Positions 1-7,221 of a DNA stretch of 64,000 nt are shown here, piece by piece. This stretch comes from Amycolatopsis thermophila. Lineage in GTDB: Bacteria > Actinomycetota > Actinomycetes > Mycobacteriales > Pseudonocardiaceae. Positions within the stretch are counted from its first letter, which is position 1. Every line of letters begins with the position of its first letter. The notes beneath the pieces are model-generated. The model saw only the letters and a program-made list of their open reading frames with translations, was not told the origin of the DNA and did no database searches. The translations under genes and the position numbers were made by a program. The DNA is taken from contig NZ_JAUSUT010000001.1 in NCBI RefSeq assembly GCF_030814215.1, positions 2,852,001 to 2,916,000 of the forward strand. The letters run 5' to 3'.

Positions 1-84
1 CATGACCCGATCCTGCGTGGCAAGGTACCCCTCGATCACGAGGCCCCACCACGTCACGATCTCCTCATCACTGGGAGTGGTCAC
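1..84 (-). CDS. MarR-family regulator, N-terminal fragment (MhqR-like)
   Basis: Only the first 28 or so codons are in the window; the gene continues past the left edge. The visible peptide has the form TTPSDEEIVTWWGLVIEGYL, which I recognise as the first helix of MarR/MhqR-type repressors. Three in-frame GTG codons (93, 90, 84) are possible starts. I prefer 84, because a TATAGT -10 box at 97-92 ends seven bases before it, which would give a leaderless mRNA. The gene diverges from an MhqO-like dioxygenase and an MhqD-like hydrolase, as expected for a repressor of that pair. Family call is from a short fragment. Confidence 0.6.
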   Translation of the reverse strand, partial: MTTPSDEEIVTWWGLVIEGYLATQDRVM

Positions 85-179
85 ACCCACCACTATACCG
101 GCCGTAACTCTTCCTGGAATATATCTTGCTAGCGAGAGGTTGTCGGGGTTAGTTTGGAGCCCCGGCAAAGGAGCAGACG
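85..179. promoter_or_regulatory. Divergent promoter region with candidate MarR operator
   Basis: The minus-strand promoter (TTCCAG, 16-bp spacer, TATAGT) reads into the MarR gene. An imperfect palindrome, CTTGCTAGCGAG at 125-136 with a perfect GCTAGC core, lies between the divergent genes and could be the repressor site. The plus-strand gene has an AAAGGAG ribosome-binding site about eight bases before its ATG. Operator assignment is inference. Confidence 0.4.
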
Positions 180-1133
180 ATGTCCATCAAGACGAGCGGC
201 TTGCACCACGTGACCGCGATCGGCGGCGACCCGCAGCGCAACGCCGACTTCTACCTGCGCACGCTCGGCCTGCGCCTGGTGAAGACGACGGTCAACTTCG
301 ACGATCCGGGCACGTACCACCTCTACTACGGCGACCAGTCCGGCAAGCCGGGCACGCTGATGACCTTCTTCCCGTGGCCGGACGCGCCCAGCGGCCGCAT
401 CGGCACCGGCCAGGCCACCACCACCGCGTTCTCCGTGCCGGAGAACTCCATCGGGTGGTGGAAGGACCACCTCGCCGACGCCGGCATCACCACCGGTCGC
501 ATCGCCAACCGCGAGGGTGAGGACGTTCTGACCTTCCGCGACCCGGACGGCCTGCAGCTCGCCCTGGTCGCGCATCCGCAGGGTGACCCCCGCGACCCGT
601 GGGACAACGGCCACGTCCCGGCCGAGCACGCGATCCGCGGCCTGCACTCGGTGACCCTGTCGGTCGCCAAGGAGGACGCCACGTCCGAGATGTTCGGCGA
701 CCTGGGCCTGTCGTTCGCCGGCCAGGACAGCAACCGGCTGCGCTTCACCGCCGGCGAGGGCGGTCCGGGCGCGACGGTCGACGTCCTGGTCACGCCGGAC
801 GCGCCACGCGGTCTGGTCGCCGCCGGCACCGTCCACCACGTCGCGTGGCGCGCGCCGGACGAGAACAGCCAGGCCGCCTGGCGCGAGGAGCTGGTCGACC
901 GCGGCGTGAACGTCACCTCGATCCTGGACCGGCAGTACTTCCGCTCGATCTACTTCCGCGAGCCGGGCGGCACCCTGCTGGAGATCGCCACCGACCAGCC
1001 CGGCTTCGCGATTGACGAGCCGCTGCTGGAGCTGGGCCGCGCCCTCAAGCTGCCGCCGTGGCTGGAGCCGGACCGCGAGCAGATCGAGCGCGCGCTGCCG
1101 AAGCTCGTGATCCCGAGCGAGAACAACCGATGA
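180..1133 (+). CDS. mhqO: Ring-cleaving dioxygenase / glyoxalase-fold protein (MhqO-like)
   Basis: This 317-residue protein has two vicinal-oxygen-chelate (glyoxalase/bleomycin-resistance) domains, roughly residues 5-130 and 150-290. Candidate metal-binding histidines lie in LHHVTAI at residue 8, LHSVTLS near 156 and VHHVAWR near 219. Length and the FYLRTLGLRLVKTTVNFDDP block match the MhqA/MhqO family, which opens hydroquinone or catechol-type rings and protects against quinone stress. The start follows an AAAGGAG site. Its stop overlaps the next start (ATGA), and an MhqD-type hydrolase follows, as in the Bacillus mhq system. Substrate is inferred from family and context. Confidence 0.8.
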   Translation: MSIKTSGLHHVTAIGGDPQRNADFYLRTLGLRLVKTTVNFDDPGTYHLYYGDQSGKPGTLMTFFPWPDAPSGRIGTGQATTTAFSVPENSIGWWKDHLADAGITTGRIANREGEDVLTFRDPDGLQLALVAHPQGDPRDPWDNGHVPAEHAIRGLHSVTLSVAKEDATSEMFGDLGLSFAGQDSNRLRFTAGEGGPGATVDVLVTPDAPRGLVAAGTVHHVAWRAPDENSQAAWREELVDRGVNVTSILDRQYFRSIYFREPGGTLLEIATDQPGFAIDEPLLELGRALKLPPWLEPDREQIERALPKLVIPSENNR

Positions 1134-1732
1134 CGCTCGAGCACAAGTTCGTCGAGGGTTCGCCGGACGCGCCGGTGCTGTTGCTGCTGCACGGCACCGG
1201 CGGCGGGCCCGACGACCTGCTGGGTCTGGGCCGCGAGTTGAGCCCGTCGTCGGCCCTGCTGGCCCCGGCCGGCCCGGTGTCCGAGCACGGCGCGGCGCGG
1301 TGGTTCCGGCGGCTCGCCGAGGGCGTCTTCGACTACGACGACGTCCGCGCCCGCACGGACCAGCTTGCGTCGTTCGTGCTGGAGGCGCGCCGGGAGTACC
1401 GGCTGGAGGGGCGCCGCCTGGTGGCGGTCGGCTTCTCCAACGGCGCCAACATCGGCGGCGCGCTCACCCTCCTGCGGCCGGATGTGGTCACGGAGGCGGC
1501 GCTGTTCGCGTCGATGCTGCCGGTGCCGGACCCGCCCGCGCACGACCTCAGCGGCACCCGGGTGTTCCTCTCCAACGGCGAACGCGACCCTATGGCGCCG
1601 CTGCCGTCGAACGAGCAGTTCATCCAGCTGCTGCGCGAGCGCTCGGCGGAGGTGACGGTGCACCGGCACCCCGGCGGGCACCAGATCACGCTGGACGCCC
1701 TCGAAGCCGCGAAGGCCTGGCTGAACGGCTAG
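1130..1732 (+). CDS. mhqD: Alpha/beta hydrolase (MhqD/YodD-like carboxylesterase)
   Basis: A 200-residue phospholipase/carboxylesterase-family hydrolase. The oxyanion loop is HGTGGGPDDL at residue 21. The nucleophile is Ser103 in GFSNGAN, and Asp153 (ERDPM) and His184 (GGHQ) complete a plausible triad. No signal peptide is seen, so it should be cytoplasmic. It is translationally coupled to the dioxygenase by a 4-bp overlap. In Bacillus subtilis the equivalent pair is repressed by MhqR and induced by methylhydroquinone and catechols; the same logic is inferred here. The exact ester or adduct hydrolysed is unknown. Confidence 0.75.
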   Translation: MTLEHKFVEGSPDAPVLLLLHGTGGGPDDLLGLGRELSPSSALLAPAGPVSEHGAARWFRRLAEGVFDYDDVRARTDQLASFVLEARREYRLEGRRLVAVGFSNGANIGGALTLLRPDVVTEAALFASMLPVPDPPAHDLSGTRVFLSNGERDPMAPLPSNEQFIQLLRERSAEVTVHRHPGGHQITLDALEAAKAWLNG

Positions 1733-1917
1733 ATGGTCTCGGCTGCGGGGGCTTGAGGCGAGGGACGGGTCGTTCGGCCGCCGACGCGGTGGCCGGGATC
1801 GAGCAGTTACGCCGGCCCCGGAAATGGTCCGCCCGGCGGATCGCCACCGATGTCACCGCCGAAGGTGTGACAGCCACCAGCATCCCGGCTCCACACCGAC
1901 GTCATGACCTCATGCGG

Positions 1918-2658
1918 CTAGAACTCGGTCGGCCGCATCAGGGCGTCCGATCCACCGTCGATCATGAACTGGGCCCCGTGGATGTATCCCGCGTCCGGGC
2001 CGAGCAGGTAGCGGATCAGCGACGCGATCTCCTCCGGCCGGCCCCGCCGCGGGATCGGTGCCTGGTAGCTGCGGATCGCGTCGCCGAACCGGGACTCCAG
2101 CCCCGCCTGCAGCAACGGGGTGTCCACGGCTCCGGGTGCGACGGTGTTCAGCCGTACGCCCGCCGCGCCCCATTCGGCAACCCGCCGGCGCACCGCCACC
2201 GTCAACGCGTTCTTCGACCACGAGTACGCCAGGTGGCCCGCGTACTCGCCCGCTTCGGCCAGTGCCGCGGCCTCCTCGCCGCGGGAAATGGGGTTGTCCG
2301 CCCACTTCGTCATCGTCAACGCCGACGACGACACAGCCACGGCCGCTCCGCGCAGTGCCGGGAAGAGCCCATCCAGCACCTCGACCGCGCCGCGGTAGTT
2401 CACCTCGATGATCTGCCGGGGATCCGGCACGTGCGGCCCGAGCCCGGCGCAGACCACCAGCCCGTCCAGCTCGCCGGCCAGGCCGAGCACCCCGTCCACC
2501 GCGGCCCGTCGGCCGTCCGCAGTGGACAGATCCGCGCACACCTCGGCGTCGCGCAGGTCGACGCCGACCACGTCGCGCCCGTCCGCCCGCAGCGCGGACA
2601 CCACCGCGGCGCCGATCCCCGAAGCGGACCCCGTCACGGCGATCACGTCAGCACACAT
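1918..2658 (-). CDS. Short-chain dehydrogenase/reductase (3-alpha-HSD / coniferyl-alcohol dehydrogenase-like)
   Basis: A 246-residue SDR. The nucleotide-binding motif is TGSASGIG at residues 9-16, a CAG replaces the usual NAG at about residue 70, and the active site is Tyr145-x3-Lys149 (YSWSK). The C-terminal end IDGGSDALMRPTEF resembles the 3-alpha-hydroxysteroid dehydrogenase/coniferyl-alcohol dehydrogenase subgroup. The ATG overlaps the end of the upstream flavin oxidoreductase by 16 bp, so the two are one operon under the TetR gene. It probably oxidises or reduces an alcohol/carbonyl handled together with that oxidoreductase. The substrate cannot be read from sequence. Confidence 0.8.
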   Translation of the reverse strand: MCADVIAVTGSASGIGAAVVSALRADGRDVVGVDLRDAEVCADLSTADGRRAAVDGVLGLAGELDGLVVCAGLGPHVPDPRQIIEVNYRGAVEVLDGLFPALRGAAVAVSSSALTMTKWADNPISRGEEAAALAEAGEYAGHLAYSWSKNALTVAVRRRVAEWGAAGVRLNTVAPGAVDTPLLQAGLESRFGDAIRSYQAPIPRRGRPEEIASLIRYLLGPDAGYIHGAQFMIDGGSDALMRPTEF

Positions 2659-3794
2659 CGCGTCCCCCGGTAGATCGTCGGCATGCATTTGTTGCAGTGC
2701 ACGCACAACGAGCGCGCACCGGAGCGCAACCTCGACGGCAGATCGGGTTCCCGCAGCAGCGCCCGCGCCATCGCGACGAACGCGAATCCCTCGGCCATCG
2801 CCAGTTCCATCGTCTCCAGCCGCGTGATGCCGCCGAGCAGGATCAGCGGCAGGTCCAGCGCGGCGCGGAACTGGCGCGCCCGGTCCAGCAGGTAGGCCTC
2901 CTGGAACGGGTAGCTCTTCAGGAACGCCCCGCCGCTCGCGCGGATGCCCCAGCTCATCGGCGGCGGGAACGCGGCGGCGAACTCCCGCAGCGGCGCGTCC
3001 CCGGTGAACAGGTACATCGGGTTCAACAGGGAACTGCCCGCGGTCAGCTCCAGGGCGTCGACGGCTCCCTCCGCCTCCAGCCACTGCGCGACCTGCACGC
3101 TCTCGTCGAGCCAGAACCCGCCCGGCACGCCGTCGTCCATGTTCAGCTTGGCCGTGACGGCGATCCGGTCGCCCACCGCGTCCCGCACCGCCCGCGCGAT
3201 CTCCAGCGCCAGCCGCGCCCGGTTCGCCAGCGATCCGCCGTAGGAGTCCTTGCGCCGGTTGAGTTTCGGGCTCAGGAACGAGCTGACCAGGTAGTTGTGT
3301 CCGAAGTGGATCTCCACCGCGTCGAAGCCCGACTCGATCGCCAGGCGCGCGGCCGAGGCGTGCGCCCGCACCACCCGGGACAGATCGTCCACTGTGGCCG
3401 CGCGGGTCATCCGCATCCCCAGCGGGTTGGGGAACCGGCCCGGCGCGAGTGCGGGCAACCGGTTGGAGGCCGCGTTCGCGACCGGGCCGGCGTGCCCGAT
3501 CTGCGCGCTCACCGCCGCACCCTCGGCGTGCACGGCGTCGGTGAGCCGGCGCAGCCCGGGCACCGCCTCGTCGCGCATCCAGATCTGGTGCCGGTCGGTG
3601 CGCCCGTCCGGCGAGACCGCGCAGTAGGCCACCGTCGTCATCCCGACGCCGCCCCGGGCGGGACGCCGGTGGAACTCGATCAGCCGGTCGGTGACCAGGG
3701 CGTCCGGGGTGGCCCCCTCGAACGTCGCGGCCTTGATGATGCGGTTGCGCAGCCGCACCGGCCCCAGCCGGGCCGGTGCGAGAACGTCCGTCAT
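2643..3794 (-). CDS. NADH:flavin oxidoreductase, Old Yellow Enzyme family
   Basis: A 383-residue FMN-dependent TIM-barrel enzyme. The start LAPARLGPVRLRNRI is typical of the barrel entry. The central segment with HFGHNYLVSSFLSPKLNRR carries the catalytic residues, and LILLGGIT near the end is a phosphate-binding strand. The C-terminal tail has four cysteines (CVHCNKC and a later C), like the Fe-S segment of 2,4-dienoyl-CoA reductases, but the NAD(P)-binding domains that follow in those enzymes are absent. It lies between tetR (4-bp ATGA overlap) and the SDR. A role in ene-reduction of an unsaturated carbonyl is inferred. Confidence 0.85.
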   Translation of the reverse strand: MTDVLAPARLGPVRLRNRIIKAATFEGATPDALVTDRLIEFHRRPARGGVGMTTVAYCAVSPDGRTDRHQIWMRDEAVPGLRRLTDAVHAEGAAVSAQIGHAGPVANAASNRLPALAPGRFPNPLGMRMTRAATVDDLSRVVRAHASAARLAIESGFDAVEIHFGHNYLVSSFLSPKLNRRKDSYGGSLANRARLALEIARAVRDAVGDRIAVTAKLNMDDGVPGGFWLDESVQVAQWLEAEGAVDALELTAGSSLLNPMYLFTGDAPLREFAAAFPPPMSWGIRASGGAFLKSYPFQEAYLLDRARQFRAALDLPLILLGGITRLETMELAMAEGFAFVAMARALLREPDLPSRLRSGARSLCVHCNKCMPTIYRGTRCVLT

Positions 3795-4387
3795 GACCCC
3801 GCCAATCCCGCGCTCACGAACGCGCGCAACGTCTCGACCGGGACCTCGCCCGGCATCCCGTCGGCGAAGAACTGCAGCACCAGCCCGAACGCGAGCAACC
3901 ACCGCTGCGCGGCGGCCGCCGTCGACAGCTCCGGCCGCGCGTCCCGCAACAACTCGATCCACGGCCCCAGCCCGAACCAGCGCGAGGTCCACGCCGGCTC
4001 CCGCCGCCCCAGCACGAACCGCGCCAGCAGCCGCAACCGCAGCCGCCCGACCGGGTCGGCGGCCAGGTCGGCCAGCGGGGTCACGACGAGGTCGACCAGT
4101 TCCGGCACCGTCGGTACCCAGCCGCCGCGCCGCCGTTCCGCGACCTGGTCCAGCCGCCGCTGCCACACCGGCGCGAGCCGGGCCTCCAGCAGCGCGGCGA
4201 TCAGCGCGTCCTTCGACCCGAAGTGGTAGTGCACGGCCGCCGGGTTCATGCCCGCAGCGCTGTTGATCGCCCGCACGGACACCGCGTCGTAACCGGACTC
4301 CAGCAGCAGCCGCTCGGCGACGGTGAGCAGTCGCTCCCGGGTGGTGGCGTCGGTGCTCGGCACCCGATCAGGAGACCACATTTCCAT
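3791..4387 (-). CDS. TetR-family transcriptional regulator
   Basis: The N-terminal helix-turn-helix (TTRERLLTVAERLLLESGYDAVSVRAI, then AAVHYHFGSKDALI) is classic TetR. The C-terminal half is a TetR ligand-binding type domain of about 120 residues with no close relative I can name. In-frame starts are GTG 4402, ATG 4387 and ATG 4381. I choose 4387 because the GTG lies inside the palindrome proposed as its operator. It heads the tetR-OYE-SDR operon and diverges from a methyltransferase, so it probably represses both directions in response to an aromatic or enone compound. Confidence 0.85.
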   Translation of the reverse strand: MEMWSPDRVPSTDATTRERLLTVAERLLLESGYDAVSVRAINSAAGMNPAAVHYHFGSKDALIAALLEARLAPVWQRRLDQVAERRRGGWVPTVPELVDLVVTPLADLAADPVGRLRLRLLARFVLGRREPAWTSRWFGLGPWIELLRDARPELSTAAAAQRWLLAFGLVLQFFADGMPGEVPVETLRAFVSAGLAGS

Positions 4388-4390
4388 CAC

Positions 4391-4425
4391 CGGATCAATC
4401 ACTGATTGACGCGCACAATGGAGGC
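4391..4425. promoter_or_regulatory. TetR operator palindrome and leaderless promoter
   Basis: TCAATCA-C-TGATTGA at 4395-4409 is a perfect 15-bp palindrome between the divergent start codons. On the plus strand a CACAAT -10 box (4414-4419) lies six bases before the methyltransferase ATG. The palindrome partly overlaps and lies next to the expected -35 region, so a bound repressor would block it. Regulator assignment is by proximity. Confidence 0.65.
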
Positions 4426-5229
4426 ATGGCGGACGCGGTGGACCGATGGGCGGAGCAGCTGGCGGCCTGGGCGATCCCGGAGCACATCCTGGCCACGGCG
4501 GTGGAGTCGCCGTGGGTGTTGCCGCAGGGGGTGTTCACCCGCCGCGTCGACCGCCACCTCGCCGCACCCGCGACGCCGACCCACCGGGCCGTGCTGGCCG
4601 GGTTGCCCGGCAGCGTGCTGGACGTCGGCGCTGGTGCCGGCGCCGCGAGCCTGCCGTGCGCCGAGGCGATCACGCACGTCACCGCGGTGGACACGAGCGC
4701 AGGCCTGCTCGCCGAGTTCGGCCGGCGGGCGGAGGCGCTGTCCCTGCCGTTCCGGGTCGTCGAAGGCCGGTGGCCCGGCGTCGACGTGGAGCCGGCGGAC
4801 GTGGTCGTCTGCGCGCACGTCCTCTACAACGCCCCCGACCTCGAGCCGTTCGTGACCGCGCTGACCGCGCACGCGCGCCGGAAGGTCGTCGTCGAACTGG
4901 CCGAGGCCCACCCGCTGACCACCCTCAACCCGCTGTGGCGGCACTTCCACCGTCTGGAGCGGCCGACCGGGCCGACGGCCGACGACGCGGTCGCGGCGTT
5001 GCGCGAGCTCGGCCTCGACCCGGCGGTCGAGCGCTGGCACAAGGCGGCCGAGCCGGAGTACGCGCACTTCGACGAGCTGGTCGACGTCACCCGCCGCCGG
5101 CTGTGCCTGCCCGCCGAGCGCGCCGGCGAGGTCGCCGAGGCGCTGCGCGGGCTCGGCGTGGACGAGGGGACCCCGCCCGACCTGGGCTCCTCCGGTCGCG
5201 ATGTGGTCACCCTGAGCTGGGATCGTTAG
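4426..5229 (+). CDS. Class I SAM-dependent methyltransferase
   Basis: A 267-residue protein with SAM-binding motif I VLDVGAGAGAAS at about residue 64, an acidic residue after strand 2 (TAVDTS) and motif II VVVCAHVLYN. The rest is a Rossmann-type methyltransferase domain. The substrate is not identifiable. A GGAGG lies only one base before the ATG, too close to work well; a -10 box ending six bases upstream suggests leaderless translation instead. It is divergent from the tetR-OYE-SDR operon and probably shares its operator. Confidence 0.75.
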   Translation: MADAVDRWAEQLAAWAIPEHILATAVESPWVLPQGVFTRRVDRHLAAPATPTHRAVLAGLPGSVLDVGAGAGAASLPCAEAITHVTAVDTSAGLLAEFGRRAEALSLPFRVVEGRWPGVDVEPADVVVCAHVLYNAPDLEPFVTALTAHARRKVVVELAEAHPLTTLNPLWRHFHRLERPTGPTADDAVAALRELGLDPAVERWHKAAEPEYAHFDELVDVTRRRLCLPAERAGEVAEALRGLGVDEGTPPDLGSSGRDVVTLSWDR

Positions 5230-5285
5230 CCGGAGCGAGTGAGTTGGACGCGCGAAATCGGGCTCATCCGCGCACAATCACTCAC

Positions 5286-5633
5286 ATGACTCACGCGCAG
5301 GGGGACGAGCCGGATACCGGCACCCCACCCCAGCAGCCCGTGACCGAACCCGCCGAGCCCGCGCAGCCGGTCAAGATCAAACGCACCCGGGTCAGCGGTA
5401 CCTGGGTCGCGATCATCGTCGCGCTGATCATCCTGATCTTCCTGCTGATCTTCATCCTGCAGAACCTCGACTCGACCACGGTCACCTTCCTCGGGATGGA
5501 GGGCAGCCTGCCGCTCGCGGTGGCGATGCTGTTCTCGGCGATCGGCGGGGCCGTCCTCGTCGCCCTGGTCGGCGGGGCGCGCATCGTGCAGCTGCGCAAG
5601 GCGACCCGGAAGGCGAACAAGGCGCTGCGCTGA
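5286..5633 (+). CDS. LapA-domain (DUF1049) membrane protein
   Basis: A 115-residue protein with a hydrophilic, proline-rich N-terminus of about 38 residues and two transmembrane segments (TWVAIIVALIILIFLLIFIL, and PLAVAMLFSAIGGAVLVALV). Between and after them are the QNLDSTTVTFLG and RIVQLRKATRKANK features of the LapA/DUF1049 family. In proteobacteria LapA links to lipopolysaccharide assembly; actinobacterial members have no assigned role. A CACAAT -10 box seven bases before the ATG suggests a leaderless transcript. Confidence 0.8.
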   Translation: MTHAQGDEPDTGTPPQQPVTEPAEPAQPVKIKRTRVSGTWVAIIVALIILIFLLIFILQNLDSTTVTFLGMEGSLPLAVAMLFSAIGGAVLVALVGGARIVQLRKATRKANKALR

Positions 5634-5663
5634 GGCGGCCGTAACATCGACTCCGGAAACGGG

Positions 5664-6443
5664 GTGATGTGGTTGACCAGCGAGAACCTGCCGGATTCGC
5701 CGGACGGTGGCGACGAGAACCTGCTGCGCCGGGCCGGACGGCTGGCCGGCTGGGCCGCGCGCACCGGGTTCACCATCGGGCGACGGCTGCCGCTGCCCGG
5801 TCTGGAACTGGCCGGTGAGGGCCTGCGGCAGGTCGAGCGGCAGGTCCTGACCGGCCTGCGCCGCCGCCTCGACGAGGTCGACGACCCGTACGTGGTGGCG
5901 CTCAGCGCGGCGGGCGCCGAGCACACTCCCAACGGCGCCGGTGAGCTGGTCCCGGCCCGGGAGCCCCTGCGCGCGGCGATGAAGGAGCTGCTCGACCGGT
6001 CCGTCGGCTTCGGTCGCGACCAGGCCCGCGAGTACCTCTACGCCACCGTGTTGCGCCAGCTCACCCCGGACGAGGCCCGCATCGTCGCGACCCTCGCCAC
6101 CGGCACGGCCTTCCCTGTGATCGATGTCACGGAGCGCGGGTTCGGCGGCGGCCGGACGGTCCTGCGCAACGCCTCCACCGTGGGCAAGGTGGCCGGCGTG
6201 ACCCTGCCCGACGAGGTGCCCGGCTACCTCACCCGGCTGGCCGGGTTCGGGCTGGTCGAGCTGGACGGGGAGAGCCCGGAGCTGGAGTCGCAGTACGAGA
6301 TCCTGGCCACCGAGGACGTGGTCCGGACGGCCGCGAAGTCGGCCCGGCGGGCCCGGCTGGTCCGGCGCACCGTGCGCTTGTCGCGGTTCGGGGCGCGCTT
6401 CTGGGCGGCGTGCGATCCCGGCGAGTGGACTCGCGTCCTGTGA
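5664..6443 (+). CDS. Abi-alpha / DUF4393-like protein
   Basis: About 259 residues. The middle part (FGRDQAREYLYATVLRQLTPDEARIVATL) and the later VLRNASTVGKVAGV and VPGYLTRLAGFGLVEL blocks resemble the actinobacterial Abi-alpha family, named for an abortive-infection protein. No transmembrane segment or catalytic motif is evident. The name does not prove phage defence, and no other defence gene is adjacent. Start is GTG 5664 or ATG 5667; a weak GGAA precedes both. It stands alone between lapA and ectA. Confidence 0.55.
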   Translation: MMWLTSENLPDSPDGGDENLLRRAGRLAGWAARTGFTIGRRLPLPGLELAGEGLRQVERQVLTGLRRRLDEVDDPYVVALSAAGAEHTPNGAGELVPAREPLRAAMKELLDRSVGFGRDQAREYLYATVLRQLTPDEARIVATLATGTAFPVIDVTERGFGGGRTVLRNASTVGKVAGVTLPDEVPGYLTRLAGFGLVELDGESPELESQYEILATEDVVRTAAKSARRARLVRRTVRLSRFGARFWAACDPGEWTRVL

Positions 6444-6651
6444 GCGCTGCCACTACCGTGTAACGCGCGGCCCGGTTCGGGCGCTCTAAGTGATAAGGCC
6501 CCTACTGGCCGGGGCCATAGCACATCCTGGCCCCTCGACGCCAGCTTTCTGTTGTCATTCTCACGTGTGTTTCGTCGTTGTTGCAGGTAGCTCGCCTGTG
6601 CCGATCGCGCTGCGCTGAACGACCTAATCATCTCTGTTAGGTTGTTTTGAC
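6444..6651 (+). promoter_or_regulatory. ectABCD upstream region with palindromic operator candidate
   Basis: A short hairpin (GGCCCC/GGGGCC, 6497-6516) without a T-run may end the upstream transcript. Just before ectA, ACCTAA-N9-TTAGGT (6622-6642) is a perfect inverted repeat. Its right arm overlaps a TAGGTT -10 box (6638-6643) that ends eight bases before the ectA ATG. This fits a repressor site covering a leaderless promoter. The cognate regulator is not identifiable here. Confidence 0.55.
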
Positions 6652-7152
6652 ATGTCCGGAAAGCACTTGATCGAAAATCCGACCAAGGCCGACGGGGCTG
6701 CGCTTTGGCGAATCGCGCGCGATTCGCAGAAGCTCGATCTCAACTCGCCTTACGCCTATCTGTTGTGGTGCCGCGATTTCGCCGACACCTCGGTGGTGGC
6801 GCGGGTGGACGGTAATGCGGTCGGATTCGTGATCGCATATCGCCGTCCAGCGGCGCCGGACACCGCGCTCGTCTGGCAGGTCGCCGTCGACGCATCGCAA
6901 CGAGGGCAAGGGCTGGCCGGAGCCCTGCTCGACAACCTGTACACGCGTCTGGTGGCCGACGGCGTGCGCTACCTGGAGACCACCATCACGCCCGACAACA
7001 AAGCGTCGATCCGCCTGTTCACCTCCTTTGCCGAGCGGTGGGGAGCACAGCTGGAGAGCACCGAGCTGTTCAGCTCCGCGGACTTTCCGGACGACGACGC
7101 GCAGCACGAGCGGGAAGACCTTTACCGAATCGGCCCGCTCCATCCGCGATAA
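6652..7152 (+). CDS. ectA: L-2,4-diaminobutyrate N-acetyltransferase
   Basis: A 166-residue GNAT enzyme that acetylates diaminobutyrate from acetyl-CoA, the second step of ectoine synthesis. The acetyl-CoA loop is QRGQGLAGALL near residue 84. The N-terminal DGAALWRIARDSQKLDLNSPYAYLLWCRDF block is diagnostic of EctA. It is the first gene of ectABCD. No strong ribosome-binding site is seen; the promoter -10 box close to the ATG suggests leaderless translation. Product and pathway are secure. Confidence 0.95.
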   Translation: MSGKHLIENPTKADGAALWRIARDSQKLDLNSPYAYLLWCRDFADTSVVARVDGNAVGFVIAYRRPAAPDTALVWQVAVDASQRGQGLAGALLDNLYTRLVADGVRYLETTITPDNKASIRLFTSFAERWGAQLESTELFSSADFPDDDAQHEREDLYRIGPLHPR

Positions 7153-7221
7153 CGCCGGAATGGGGCGAGGACGCCCGTGCGATTGGCTGTCGACAAGCAC
7201 CAATGGAGGGGAAAACCCACA

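Noticed and set aside
5664..6443. Defence island near the Abi-alpha-like gene
   Set aside because: Neighbours are lapA and ectABCD; no restriction, toxin or phage genes nearby.
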